From Bin87 sp965208015 (GTDB taxonomy: Bacteria > Chloroflexota > Dehalococcoidia > Lucifugimonadales > UBA3495): a stretch of 64,000 nucleotides of DNA. How positions within the stretch are numbered: the stretch's first letter is position 1; every line of letters starts with the position of its first letter. The stretch spans positions 496,001-560,000 of the forward strand of contig OZ242308.1 of assembly GCA_965208015.1 (NCBI GenBank). The letters are read 5' to 3'. Below are positions 39,881 through 48,501 of this stretch, piece after piece. The notes beneath the pieces are model-generated. The model searched no databases. It was not told the DNA's origin and worked only from the letters and a program-made list of their open reading frames with translations. The position numbers and the translations under genes were made by a program.

Positions 39881-40543
39881 TTGACCTATCTTGACCTGCA
39901 TTGCCACTCCGTCGCGTCCGACGACTCCCGCGCCACCGTCGAACAGTACCTCAAGTTCATCCAGGTGCACCGCAAGAAGGGCTACACCATCGACGGCATC
40001 GTCCTCACCGAGCACCGCAAGTTCGACTTCGATATCGACTATTCCCAGCTCGCCGACCAGTATGGCGTCCTCGTCCTCAAGGGCGCCGAGCTCGACACCT
40101 GCTTCGGCCACATGCTGGTCTACAACATCACCCCCGGCCTCGGGAAGGACATCGACTTCGGCGACGTCAAGATGGACGGCCGCGAGCTCATCAAGGCCGC
40201 CCGACACCACGGCGGGTTCGTCGTCCCCGCCCACCCCGGCCGCTTCGGCATCGGCCTCGTCGAGTACATGGAGCAGGGCGAGGTCTTCGAGGACGTGTCC
40301 ATTGTCGAGCGGGTCAACGCCGGCAGCAAGCCCGAAGAGAACGAGCGCGCCGAGGAGCTCTGCCAACGTACCGGCTACCTGGGCACCGCCGGCAGCGACG
40401 CCCATCTGGCCAGCCACATCGCCCGCGCCGTCACCGAGTTCAAGGCCGACATCCGCAACGAGCCCGAACTGGTCGACGCCCTCATCTCCGGCGAGTTCCG
40501 CCCCGTCTACATCCAGGAAACCGCCGCCGCCCCCGTCGCCTGA
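39881..40543 (+). CDS. PHP-domain phosphoesterase-like protein
   Basis: 220 residues from TTG 39881, preceded by CGGAGG; upstream reading is repeat. YLDLHCHSVASDDSR has the HxH metal pair. LTEHRK, LKGAELDT, VVPAHPGRFG and GTAGSDAH supply the further His/Asp ligands of PHP phosphoesterases (histidinol phosphatase/trinuclear metal type). The substrate is unknown. Confidence 0.88.
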   Translation: MTYLDLHCHSVASDDSRATVEQYLKFIQVHRKKGYTIDGIVLTEHRKFDFDIDYSQLADQYGVLVLKGAELDTCFGHMLVYNITPGLGKDIDFGDVKMDGRELIKAARHHGGFVVPAHPGRFGIGLVEYMEQGEVFEDVSIVERVNAGSKPEENERAEELCQRTGYLGTAGSDAHLASHIARAVTEFKADIRNEPELVDALISGEFRPVYIQETAAAPVA

Positions 40544-40728
40544 TCCTGCCATCTATTCCTGGGATCTGTTGACAAATGCCGTGATTCCGGCTTCACCTCG
40601 TCATTCCGGCGAAAGCCGGAATCCAGGAATCCTTGCGTCTAAAATATCCCGTCCATCCTGTACATCCATGCAAAGAAACCACCTGGAACAGAACGTTACC
40701 TAGGGAGCACCCATCAGGAGCATCAAAT
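40544..40728. repeat. Families B and D before the MaoC pair
   Basis: Family B (about 40600-40626) and D (about 40648-40677). No gene seen. Confidence 0.6.
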
Positions 40729-41181
40729 ATGCCCACCCAGATCGACTACGAATACGACCACTCCCTCTACGGCGTGGAGCACGAGTCCGGCCCCTTCGAC
40801 GTCACCAGGGAGATTGTCGACGTCTACACCCGCAGCATCGGCGATGCTAACCCCATCTTCACCGACGCTGAGGCCGCTCGCGCCGCCGGCTACGCCGACC
40901 AGGTCGCGCCGCCCACCCTGTGCGCCCTCTTCGAGCGCGGCGAGCTTCCCGACATCAATCTCCAGTTCGGCCGCCGCCAGTTCCACGGCGGGCAGCGCGT
41001 CGAGCCCCGCGCTCCCATCGTCGTCGGTGACCGCCTCACCGCATCGTCCCATCTGAAGGACGTCTACACCAAGACCGGCCGCTCCGGCACCATGGTCCAC
41101 GTCGTCTGGGAGACCACCTTCAGCAACCAGGACGGCGTGGTCGTCGCCGACGTCCAGCGCTCCCAGGTGGTCCGGGAGTGA
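40729..41181 (+). CDS. MaoC-like hotdog dehydratase (FAS1-type N-terminal)
   Basis: 150 residues: REIVDVYTRSIGDANPIFTDAEAARAAGYADQVAPPTLCALF is the hotdog helix with D-x-NP-hydrophobic. GGQRVEPRAPIVVGDRLTASSHLKDVYTK follows. It resembles the N-terminal half of a (3R)-hydroxyacyl-ACP dehydratase/MaoC heterodimer. AGGAG before ATG 40729. The next gene, 7 nt away, is the second half. Confidence 0.85.
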   Translation: MPTQIDYEYDHSLYGVEHESGPFDVTREIVDVYTRSIGDANPIFTDAEAARAAGYADQVAPPTLCALFERGELPDINLQFGRRQFHGGQRVEPRAPIVVGDRLTASSHLKDVYTKTGRSGTMVHVVWETTFSNQDGVVVADVQRSQVVRE

Positions 41182-41188
41182 TGCAACG

Positions 41189-41629
41189 ATGAGCCAGGCA
41201 GCCAAACTCTACTTCGAAGACGTCGATCTCGGCGACGAGATCGGCCCCGCCATCATCTCCGTCGCCGACGACCAGGTGGTGGACTTCTGCTCCCTGTGGG
41301 GCAATCCCGTGCCCAACCGCTTCACCGATCAGGCCGAGGCCGAGAAGATCGGCCTCGACGGTCCCATCGTCCCCGGCATCATGACCATGGCCCTGGTGTC
41401 CCGCGTCATCACCGACTGGGCCGGCGCCGGAACCGTGGCCGACCTCGACCTGGTGTTCCGCGGCACCGTGCCCCATAACCAGCCCCTGTACGTCGCCATC
41501 CAGATCAGCGATACCGAGCAGGACGAAACCGGCAACCACGTCCAGTGCGACATCACCATGACCGGCCCCGTGCCGGACCGCCCCTACGTCATAGGCACCG
41601 CCCGCCTGAACCTGCCCTCCCGCGACTGA
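41189..41629 (+). CDS. MaoC-like hotdog dehydratase, second subunit
   Basis: 146 residues: YFEDVDLGDEIGPAIISVADDQVVDFCSLWGNPVPNRFTDQAEAEKIGLDGPIVPGIMTMALVSRVITDW. The hydratase 2 motif region has Asn-Pro but GNPVPNRF in place of the usual D..H catalytic pair, so catalytic residues may be altered. Probably forms a heterodimer with the preceding product, acting on an enoyl-CoA-type substrate. Confidence 0.85.
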   Translation: MSQAAKLYFEDVDLGDEIGPAIISVADDQVVDFCSLWGNPVPNRFTDQAEAEKIGLDGPIVPGIMTMALVSRVITDWAGAGTVADLDLVFRGTVPHNQPLYVAIQISDTEQDETGNHVQCDITMTGPVPDRPYVIGTARLNLPSRD

Positions 41630-41644
41630 CCACGCCCCGCCGGA

Positions 41645-42139
41645 ATGACATCCCAGCGCGCCGAAGGGAGCCGGCCGAGCGGTCGCAGTCATCGGCCGCT
41701 GCCGGTGATACACTTTGCCGCCGCCCTTCTGGCTGTGGTAGATTTTACGCTGTTCCACTTGGTGGCGGTTGGGCTGGTCATTGCCATCTACTTCGGCGTC
41801 CCCCTGCTTGACGACGCCATCAGCAGGGACGCAACAAATTGGAACTGGCTGGGGATATTCAAGATAGTAGGCCCCACCGTAACCGTACCCGGAGGTGCTG
41901 TAACAGTGCTATCCACCTATTTCTACTCCCGCCGGACTCAGGAAGCCGAAAGGCGCGAGCAGGAAGCCGAGCAGCAACGCCAGGAAACCGAGCAGCAACT
42001 GCAAGAAGAGGCTCGTCTCCGCCGGGAAGCCGAGGCCCAGGTGCAGACCCTCAAAGCCCAGTTGGAACAGGCAACCGCTGCGCCACGCCGCCGCAACCGC
42101 CGCCGGCTCCGCAATGGCCCTTCCCGGAGGGAACGGTAA
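41645..42139 (+). CDS. Membrane protein with C-terminal coiled coil
   Basis: 164 residues: one to two membrane helices (FAAALLAVVDFTLFHLVAVGLVIAIYFGVPLL, VGPTVTVPGGAVTVLSTYFYSR), then a Glu/Gln/Arg coiled coil (EAERREQEAEQQRQETEQQLQEEARLRREAEAQVQTLKAQLEQA) and an Arg-rich end. Function unknown. The adjacent gene at 42142 repeats the last third. Confidence 0.65.
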   Translation: MTSQRAEGSRPSGRSHRPLPVIHFAAALLAVVDFTLFHLVAVGLVIAIYFGVPLLDDAISRDATNWNWLGIFKIVGPTVTVPGGAVTVLSTYFYSRRTQEAERREQEAEQQRQETEQQLQEEARLRREAEAQVQTLKAQLEQATAAPRRRNRRRLRNGPSRRER

Positions 42140-42141
42140 TC

Positions 42142-42324
42142 TTGTTCACCGCCTACTTCTACGCCCGCCGGATCCAGAAAATTGAAAAGGAAACACGGGA
42201 ACATGAAGAGGCCCGTCGAGAACATGAAAAGGCCCGCCAGGAAGCCGAAGCTGAGCTGCAAATCCTGAAAACCCAACTGGAACAGGCCAACGCTCCCCGC
42301 CGACGCCGCCGCGCCCTCCGCTAA
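42142..42324 (+). CDS. Short paralogue of the coiled-coil protein (60 aa)
   Basis: TAYFYARRIQKIEKETREHEEARREHEKARQEAEAELQILKTQLEQANAPRRRRR mirrors STYFYSRRTQEAERREQ..LKAQLEQATAAPRRRNRRR of the gene before it, in a different frame and starting TTG 42142 after CCGGAGGG. It is an incomplete tandem duplication; it may or may not be translated. Confidence 0.5.
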   Translation: MFTAYFYARRIQKIEKETREHEEARREHEKARQEAEAELQILKTQLEQANAPRRRRRALR

Positions 42325-42339
42325 CGGACACCCAACGCC

Positions 42340-43269
42340 ATGCTCACCAAGCTCCGCCAGATCGCCATGATGGTCAACGACCTGCCCGAGGGCATCGACC
42401 TGTACGGCCGCATCCTGGGCATGGAGCCCTGCCGCACCGGCGCGCTGCCGCAGTTCGGCCTGGACAACGCCGTGCTCCCCGCCGGCAACGGCACCTTCGT
42501 GGAACTGCTCGCGCCCACCGACGATTCCTCCGCCGGCGCCCGCTTCCTCCAGCGCCGCGGCGAGGCCCCGTACCTCATGATCTTCGAGACCGATCAGTAC
42601 GACCGGCTCATCCCCCACCTGCGCGACCTGGGCGTCCGCATCACCGGCGAGACGGAGCATGCCGGACCCCATGGCAATCAAAGCCGTTCCGCCTTCCTGC
42701 ATCCTTCCTCCTGCAATGGCGCCTTCCTGGAGATCATCGAGGTCACCGACCCGGCCAACCCCTGGCCCGCCGCCGGACCCGACTGGCAATCTTCTTCCCA
42801 CCAGCCCGGCACCCTGCAGTTGCGCCAGATGGCCGTCATCGTCAACGACCTGGACGCCGCCATCGCCCACTGGAGCCGGATGTTCGACATCCAGCCCACC
42901 CGTCGCTTCGAGATCAGCTTCACCGACCTGGAAATCGCAGTGCTGCCCCTCACCGGCGGCGACACCTTCATCGAGTTGGCCCAGCCCACCAGCGCCGACT
43001 CCCCCTCTGGTCGCTTCTTGGCGCGCTACGGCGAGGGCCTCTACCTCACCATCTACGAGATCGCCGACTCCCTGGCCACCGACGCCTACCTCCAAACCCA
43101 GGACATCCGGTTCACCACCTCCCGCCGCACTGACAACTACGTCAACCTCGGTTTCAACAGCATCTGGCTGCACCCCGCCACCTTCAAGGGCGCGTTCACC
43201 CAGCTGTCCCAGGTCCTGAACGCCGAAAACCCCTGGCCTCCCGCCGGCGACGACTGGTTCCGCGCCTAG
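42340..43269 (+). CDS. Tandem VOC (glyoxalase superfamily) protein
   Basis: 309 residues with two VOC units: 1-140 (LRQIAMMVNDLPEGIDLYGRILGMEPC..APYLMIFETDQYD..GAFLEIIEV) and 160-300 (LRQMAVIVNDLDAAIAHWSRMFDIQPT..YLTIYEIADSL..GAFTQLSQV). Each ends with NPWP. The first helix of each has an Ala/Val (not His) at the first metal-ligand position, so at least that ligand is missing; a binding or isomerase role cannot be told apart. Confidence 0.82.
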   Translation: MLTKLRQIAMMVNDLPEGIDLYGRILGMEPCRTGALPQFGLDNAVLPAGNGTFVELLAPTDDSSAGARFLQRRGEAPYLMIFETDQYDRLIPHLRDLGVRITGETEHAGPHGNQSRSAFLHPSSCNGAFLEIIEVTDPANPWPAAGPDWQSSSHQPGTLQLRQMAVIVNDLDAAIAHWSRMFDIQPTRRFEISFTDLEIAVLPLTGGDTFIELAQPTSADSPSGRFLARYGEGLYLTIYEIADSLATDAYLQTQDIRFTTSRRTDNYVNLGFNSIWLHPATFKGAFTQLSQVLNAENPWPPAGDDWFRA

Positions 43270-43278
43270 CCTAGACCC

Positions 43279-44181
43279 ATGCGGCAGACATCCCCACACG
43301 ACCATCTCCACACGCCGGCGGGCGACACCCACAACCACGCCGAGCACAGCCATACCCACTCCCGCGACGGGCAGACCCACACCCACGCCGGCGCCACTCC
43401 CCAGGTGGTCTGCTTCGAGCAGGTCAGCGTCAGCTACGGAACGATCCTGGCCCTGGACAGCGTGTCCTTCTCCGTGGAATGCGGCAGCTTGTCCGGAGTG
43501 GTGGGACCCAACGGCGGCGGTAAGTCGTCCCTGCTCAAGGCCGTGGTCGGCCTCGTCCAACTCGACACCGGCCAGATTCTCGTCCAGGGCCGGCGAAGTT
43601 CCGACATGCGCAAGCACATCGGATTCGTGCCCCAGCTGGAGCAGGTGGACTGGGACTTTCCCGTCACCGTCTGGGACGTGGCCATGATGGGCCTCACGCC
43701 CCAGCGCGGCCTGTTCCGCACGCACAGCCGGGCCAACCGCGAGGCCGCTGCCGAGGCTCTGTCCACCGTGGGCTTGATCGACCTGCGCAAGCGTGGCATC
43801 GGCGAGCTGTCCGGAGGCCAGCGCCGGCGCGCTCTCCTCGCCCGCGCCATCGCCGCCAGCCCCTCCGTCCTCCTCCTCGATGAGCCCATGAACGGACTGG
43901 ACCCCACCGCCCAGCATCGCTTCCTGGACATCATCGACCACCTGCGCGAGCGGGACGTCACCGTGATCATGTGCACCCACGACCTCACCTGCGTGTCGGC
44001 CCGCGCCAGCGACGTTGCATTGGTCAACGGTCGCCTGATCGCCTACGGCCCCCCGGAGGAAGTGCTCCTGGAGTCCGTCCTGGCCGAGGCCTTCGGCCAC
44101 CAGTTGGTCGTCCACTCCACCGGCGGCGCCTACGCCCTCCACCACCACGACCACCCGGTCAACTGGCCCGGCCGCCAGTAG
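43279..44181 (+). CDS. Metal-type ABC transporter ATPase with His-rich N-terminal extension
   Basis: 300 residues. Residues 1-40 are HDHLHTPAGDTHNHAEHSHTHSRDG and similar, about 11 histidines, a metal-binding extension. ABC motifs follow: GPNGGGKSSLLK (Walker A), LSGGQRRRALLARAI, SVLLLDEPMNGLD (Walker B), CTHDL (H-loop). It is closest to the Zn/Mn (ZnuC/MntA-type) import ATPases. The usual permease and binding-protein genes are absent here; neighbours are a VOC gene and a membrane protein. Confidence 0.88.
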   Translation: MRQTSPHDHLHTPAGDTHNHAEHSHTHSRDGQTHTHAGATPQVVCFEQVSVSYGTILALDSVSFSVECGSLSGVVGPNGGGKSSLLKAVVGLVQLDTGQILVQGRRSSDMRKHIGFVPQLEQVDWDFPVTVWDVAMMGLTPQRGLFRTHSRANREAAAEALSTVGLIDLRKRGIGELSGGQRRRALLARAIAASPSVLLLDEPMNGLDPTAQHRFLDIIDHLRERDVTVIMCTHDLTCVSARASDVALVNGRLIAYGPPEEVLLESVLAEAFGHQLVVHSTGGAYALHHHDHPVNWPGRQ

Positions 44182-44508
44182 GGTCGCAATCCGGGGCTTG
44201 GGCTCATGCGTACCTGGTTTCGCCCGAACTGTCACAGGAGTTACACAGTTGCGATCGTCATTCCGGCGAAAGCCAGAATCCAATGACCGAAGTCGTTAAT
44301 CATTGTTCCGATTATTTCACACTGCGACTTTTGGGCTCCGGCTTTTGCCGGAGTGACGGGCGTGGGATTTCAAGTGCGTAACTCCTATGTCTTTGCGAGC
44401 GCAAGCGCGGCAATCTCGTTGAGGTAACGGGTGTGCTCCGGGAACGAGATCGCCGCATAGCTCCGCTCATCGCGATGACAAACTGGTACGCGTGAGAACG
44501 GGCAGACT
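44182..44508. repeat. Repeat-filled gap
   Basis: Family B copies (44258-44280; the reverse at about 44335-44358) and a family C copy (44388-44416). No gene seen. Confidence 0.6.
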
Positions 44509-45084
44509 ATGCCTCTCGCAGCTTTCCTGCCCATCACGCTGGTTTGGGTTTTCCTCTGCGTCCTGGTGGCCATTGTTGCCGGTGCGGCGGCCGGCAGCCG
44601 CACGAGCCACTGGAAGCGCGGGCTGGTTGGCGCGCTCGTCGGAGCGGCGTTCGGGATCATAATCGGCGTTCTACTCAGCATTGTCGGCTTGGTAACTTTC
44701 TTCCTGGACTCTCCGTTGCCAGCCCCACTTGACCGTCTCGACTCATTCTTCGCGCGCATTCTCCTGAGCGTCGTGGCGGCATTCTTTGTTGCCCTGGCAG
44801 TGGGTCTGCTGGAGGCGCGGTCGGTACCGGTCGTGCGCCGGTGCATCATCGTCGGAGTTGTATTCGGAGTAATTCTCAGCCTCGCCAACACTGTCATCAG
44901 TTCCATCATGTCGTTTGTTCTTGTGCCTGCTGCCCTGGTCCACGGCTTCGTGCCGAGCTCCGTCTCAGTCGTGGTTTTCGGACTGGTGCCCATGATCGTC
45001 AGAGCAGCGGTCGACGTGGTGTTGACCGTGGTTGCCTTCCGCTTCGTCCGCCGCAGATGGAGCGCGGCGCCACCTGCGTCATAA
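44509..45084 (+). CDS. Polytopic membrane protein
   Basis: 191 residues with five to six hydrophobic helices (VWVFLCVLVAIVAGAAAG, GLVGALVGAAFGIIIGVLLSIVGLVTFFL, ILLSVVAAFFVALAVGLL, CIIVGVVFGVILSLANTVISSIMSFVLV, SVVVFGLVPMIVRAAVDVVLTVVAF). Gly-rich small-xxx-small repeats are common in such proteins. No family assigned. Confidence 0.6.
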   Translation: MPLAAFLPITLVWVFLCVLVAIVAGAAAGSRTSHWKRGLVGALVGAAFGIIIGVLLSIVGLVTFFLDSPLPAPLDRLDSFFARILLSVVAAFFVALAVGLLEARSVPVVRRCIIVGVVFGVILSLANTVISSIMSFVLVPAALVHGFVPSSVSVVVFGLVPMIVRAAVDVVLTVVAFRFVRRRWSAAPPAS

Positions 45085-45438
45085 ACTACACCGCCGTCAC
45101 TCCGGCGAAAGCCGGAGTCCATACGGCCAAATGCAAACGATCCGCGGACGCAACCCAACCCAACCGTATCCTGTCCATCCCGTTCATCTTGTTTATCCCG
45201 GTAAAATTCACCGCCGGCCGTTGCCATCCACCATAGCTCCAACACCGCTCACGCGCGCCCGGTTTGCGGCCCCAATCCTGATAATCCCCAAATCTCGAAA
45301 ATAACGTCACCCCGTACTTGATACGGGGCCTGCTTCTGAAGGTTTGCAAAACCGGATGCCCATGAGCCGGGACCGCCCGCGTCGCCGGAGCTCCCGATGC
45401 TACAATAACCCCCATATACCTCACCGCGACGCGCTCCA
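45085..45438. repeat. Repeat-filled gap including nested family A half
   Basis: Family B (45096-45122), D (45168-45205) and a right half of family A (45270-45339) with the CCCCGTA-CTTGA-TACGGGG insert (about 45310-45328). No gene seen. Confidence 0.7.
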
Positions 45439-46197
45439 ATGACCACCATCAACAACATCGAAGACTTCATTCGCGTCCTGGACGATCACCCGGAGTGGCT
45501 CGAAGCGGTCCGCTCCCGGCTGCTCCCCAGGGCCCTGCTCGACCTGCCGGAAGAGTTCGCCCGGTTCGCCGCCGAGGTGCGCCGGGCAACCGAAATATCA
45601 AACCAGCGCCTGGACCGGCTGGAAGCCCACGCCGAAACGACCAACCAGCGCCTGACCGCGCTGGAGACTGGCTTGGCGCAACTCACCGAGGAAGTGCGTC
45701 AATTTGTGGCCGCCACCAACCAGCGGCTGACCGCGCTGGAAACCGACATGCGCACTCTGAGAAACCAGATGGGCGACATCCGGGGCCGTATCGTCTATGA
45801 CATCGTTCGCGATGAAGCTCCGCTGCTGGCCGGCAGTATGGGTTTTCAGTTCTCCGCTATCCTCCACCGGGGCGATCTGCAACGGCTTACCCAGGCCAAC
45901 GACGTCAGCTGGATGCTGCCCCAGGCACTCCAGAGCTTCCAGCGCGCCGATCTGGTTATTGCAGCCAACAACCCAGATGGAGAACTCCATTACATCGTCG
46001 TTGAAATCTCCTACACCGTGAACGGGTACGACACTGCGCGAGCCGTCCGCAACGCCGGATACCTGGCCCGGATCACCGGCGTTCCGGCCACCCCCGCCGT
46101 CTCCGGAGTTGTCCTGGACCATCACGTCGAAGACTCCGTAGCCGCCGAGGGCATATTCTGGTACTCAATTCCCATGGGCGATCTTCGACCGGACTGA
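45439..46197 (+). CDS. Coiled-coil protein with PD-(D/E)XK-like C-terminal domain
   Basis: 252 residues: EDFIRVLDDHPEWLEAVRSRLLPRALLDLPEEFARFAAEV is the shared N-terminal segment, then repeated NQRL-(T/D)-x-LE heptads. The C-terminal unit has FQRADLVIAANNPDGE and HYIVVEISYTVNGYDTARAVRNAGYLARITG with the D..ExS pattern of 24879 and 32045. Fourth member of the family in the window. No catalytic function proven. Confidence 0.72.
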   Translation: MTTINNIEDFIRVLDDHPEWLEAVRSRLLPRALLDLPEEFARFAAEVRRATEISNQRLDRLEAHAETTNQRLTALETGLAQLTEEVRQFVAATNQRLTALETDMRTLRNQMGDIRGRIVYDIVRDEAPLLAGSMGFQFSAILHRGDLQRLTQANDVSWMLPQALQSFQRADLVIAANNPDGELHYIVVEISYTVNGYDTARAVRNAGYLARITGVPATPAVSGVVLDHHVEDSVAAEGIFWYSIPMGDLRPD

Positions 46198-46271
46198 CGG
46201 TCATCCCGCCATAATCGCACGGTGAGTTGTCCGGGCCGCGAATAGGCCCAATCCGGCAAGGAAAAGAACCT

Positions 46272-46514
46272 ATGTGCATGGGCGGCGACTGCTTTAACAC
46301 CTCCGGTCTCGCAGAAGCTCTCATCATTGGGCTGCTTCTCTTGGCTTGCGCCGGCGCCGGCCTCGGGACCCTCATCGGGGCGGTCTGCTCTGCTTCTGGA
46401 AGAAAGCCACGCGGCGCTCTTACCGGTGGCATTATTGGTGTCGTTGTCGGCCCCATTGCGGGCCCCATTGCGCTGATATTTATTTGGCTTATATTGCTTC
46501 AATTCTGGAGTTAA
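46272..46514 (+). CDS. Small membrane protein (80 aa)
   Basis: MCMGGDCFNTSGL, then two Gly-rich helices (LIIGLLLLACAGAGLGTLIGAV, GGIIGVVVGPIAGPIALIFIWLILL). AAGGAA before ATG 46272; the in-frame ATG at 46227 has no ribosome site. Function unknown. Confidence 0.6.
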   Translation: MCMGGDCFNTSGLAEALIIGLLLLACAGAGLGTLIGAVCSASGRKPRGALTGGIIGVVVGPIAGPIALIFIWLILLQFWS

Positions 46515-46560
46515 GACTGCTCACTATTCCCAACTGCACCGCCTTCAAGGAGCTTTCCCC

Positions 46561-47409
46561 ATGTACGACCTCAACGGCAAGACCGCCCTCGTCACCGGCG
46601 CCGGCGGCCGCCACGGCATCGGCCGCGCCATCGCCACCCGCCTCGCCTCCGAAGGCGCCGATGTCGTGGTAACCGACGTCGAGGCATCCCTGGACGCCAT
46701 CCGCACCGAGGACCGGCTCGACGGCTGGCAGGGCCTCCCCAGCGTCGTCCAGGAGATACAAGCCATGGGCCGCCGCAGCGCCGGGCTGTACTATGACGTC
46801 GCCGACAGCGCCCAGGTCGACGCCATGGTGTCCGACACCCTCGGCGAGTTCGGCAAGATCGACATCTTGGTCAACAACGCCGGTTCCCGCCCCGGCCGCG
46901 ACCGCGTTCTCATCGTGGAGCTGGAGGAGGACGCCTTCGACGAAGTCATGCGCGTCAACGTCCGCGGCACCTACCTGGTCAGCCGGGCCGTCAGCCGCCA
47001 CATGATCGATCGCGGCGGCCCGGGCAAGATCATCAACATCTCCTCCGGCGCCGGCAAGCGGGGCATCGCCCGCTACGGGGCCTACTGCGCCAGCAAGTTC
47101 GCCGTCATCGGCTTCACCCAGTCCCTGGCCCACGAGATGGCCCCCTACCACGTCAACGTCAACGCCATCTGCCCCGGCCTGGTTGACACCGAGCGCGTGG
47201 ACTTCATCGCCGCCGCCCTCGCTCCCGAGGGCACGTCGGGCGAGGAGCACCGCGCCCTCATGGTCCGCGAGCGCGAGTTGCGCGTGCCCCTGGGCCGCAT
47301 CGCGCAGGGCGACGACATCGCCCGCATGGCCGCCTTCCTCTCCTCCGCCGAGTCCGACTACATGACCGGCCTCAGCATCAGCGTCTCCGGCGGCTCCGAA
47401 ATGAGCTAG
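46561..47409 (+). CDS. Short-chain dehydrogenase/reductase
   Basis: 282 residues: LVTGAGGRHGIGRAIATRLASEGADVVVTD, NNAG at about residue 112, INISSGAGKRGIARYGAYCASKFAVIGF (Ser, Tyr, Lys triad), VNAICPGLVDTERV. Typical classical SDR with an Asp-ended second strand (VTD), suggesting NAD(H). The substrate is unknown. Distinct from the SDR at 27322. Confidence 0.9.
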   Translation: MYDLNGKTALVTGAGGRHGIGRAIATRLASEGADVVVTDVEASLDAIRTEDRLDGWQGLPSVVQEIQAMGRRSAGLYYDVADSAQVDAMVSDTLGEFGKIDILVNNAGSRPGRDRVLIVELEEDAFDEVMRVNVRGTYLVSRAVSRHMIDRGGPGKIINISSGAGKRGIARYGAYCASKFAVIGFTQSLAHEMAPYHVNVNAICPGLVDTERVDFIAAALAPEGTSGEEHRALMVRERELRVPLGRIAQGDDIARMAAFLSSAESDYMTGLSISVSGGSEMS

Positions 47410-47573
47410 CCGGTCGACATTTGCCATTGCCGTGGAGAATGCCGATAATGGGAAACATGGTTACTTGGATAGTCAGGCTGCCGTTCTTCCTACTGCCGGA
47501 GCCCCCGGGTCAGCACTTCGGCAAAATCTAGACGCAGGCTGGGTTGGACTGGTCAAAAGGATAGGCAGCGAAA

Positions 47574-47750
47574 ATGACGACAAGCGACACCTTGGCTACC
47601 ATCATAGTCGGCGTCATTTTTCTTTTGGCCGGTTTATTCGTGCCGTGGCCTGATACGTGGGAATGGTATGCGGTTGCGATGGCTCGAACGCTCATGTTCA
47701 CAATATCGGCCGGCTTGCTCGTATACCTGTTCGTGACTGTCAAACGCTGA
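47574..47750 (+). CDS. Small membrane protein (58 aa)
   Basis: Two hydrophobic helices: TLATIIVGVIFLLAGLFV, then PWPDTWEW, then ARTLMFTISAGLLVYLFVTVKR. AAGGATAGG provides a ribosome site. Adjacent to another membrane gene 26 nt downstream. Function unknown. Confidence 0.55.
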   Translation: MTTSDTLATIIVGVIFLLAGLFVPWPDTWEWYAVAMARTLMFTISAGLLVYLFVTVKR

Positions 47751-47775
47751 ATAGCCTTAACTTGGAAACCCGCCG

Positions 47776-48153
47776 ATGCTCAATCTCTCCCTGCCCGAAG
47801 CCGTTTTCGTTGGCGTTGGCGTGGTTCTGGGTCTGGGTTGGATATGGTTTTTCGCTAGGCGCAGCGGCATCCGGAGCGCTGATTTCAGGGATGTTTTCGT
47901 GCCGTTCTCTGCCGCAGCGTTCATCGTATGGCTGGTGATATTGGCAGTTTCGATCTTCCCACTGGCTACTGGCAATATCGTGTTGGTAACGGTATGTGCT
48001 TTTTTGGCAAGCCTGTTTGCAGAAATCAAGGATAGTTGGAAACAGGCAAACCGACAGTTCAGCGTCCCACGCGTCATTTTCCTCACAGCCCAATGGGCTA
48101 TGCTCGCTGTAGCCGGCTACATCGTAGTACAAGTGCTGGGCAATATGGATTGA
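47776..48153 (+). CDS. Membrane protein (125 aa)
   Basis: Four hydrophobic segments (AVFVGVGVVLGLGWIWFFARR, FSAAAFIVWLVILAVSIFPLA, IVLVTVCAFLASLFAEI, VIFLTAQWAMLAVAGYIVVQVL). No family recognised. It ends 53 nt before gatC. Confidence 0.6.
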   Translation: MLNLSLPEAVFVGVGVVLGLGWIWFFARRSGIRSADFRDVFVPFSAAAFIVWLVILAVSIFPLATGNIVLVTVCAFLASLFAEIKDSWKQANRQFSVPRVIFLTAQWAMLAVAGYIVVQVLGNMD

Positions 48154-48206
48154 CGTCCTCAATACACGTCCGGCCTCCGCTGGCAAATATCAAAGGCCCA
48201 CAAACC

Positions 48207-48497
48207 ATGCCCATCGACCCCAGCCAGGTAGAACACATCGCCGCCCTGGCCCGCATCGCCCTCACCGACGCCGAGAAGGAAGCCTTCGCCCGTCAGCTCT
48301 CCGACATCCTCGACCAGTTCGAGGTCCTGCAATCCCTGGACACCACGGGTGTCGAACCCACCGCCCACGTCGCCGGCCTCGATACCGTGCTCCGTGATGA
48401 CGAGCCCGCCGACAGCCTGGGCGCCGAGGACACCCTGCGCAACGCCCCCCGCCGGCGCGGTGACTTTTTCCAGGTCCGCGCCGTCCTGGAGGAGTGA
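48207..48497 (+). CDS. gatC: Asp-tRNA(Asn)/Glu-tRNA(Gln) amidotransferase subunit C
   Basis: 96 residues: IDPSQVEHIAALARIALTDAEKEAFARQLSDILDQFEVLQSLDTTGVEPTAHV, the full GatC pattern ending RDFFQVRAVLEE-like. Stabilises GatA in the GatCAB complex. 4 nt before gatA; gatB is not in the window. Confidence 0.95.
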   Translation: MPIDPSQVEHIAALARIALTDAEKEAFARQLSDILDQFEVLQSLDTTGVEPTAHVAGLDTVLRDDEPADSLGAEDTLRNAPRRRGDFFQVRAVLEE

Positions 48498-48501
48498 TGC
48501 C

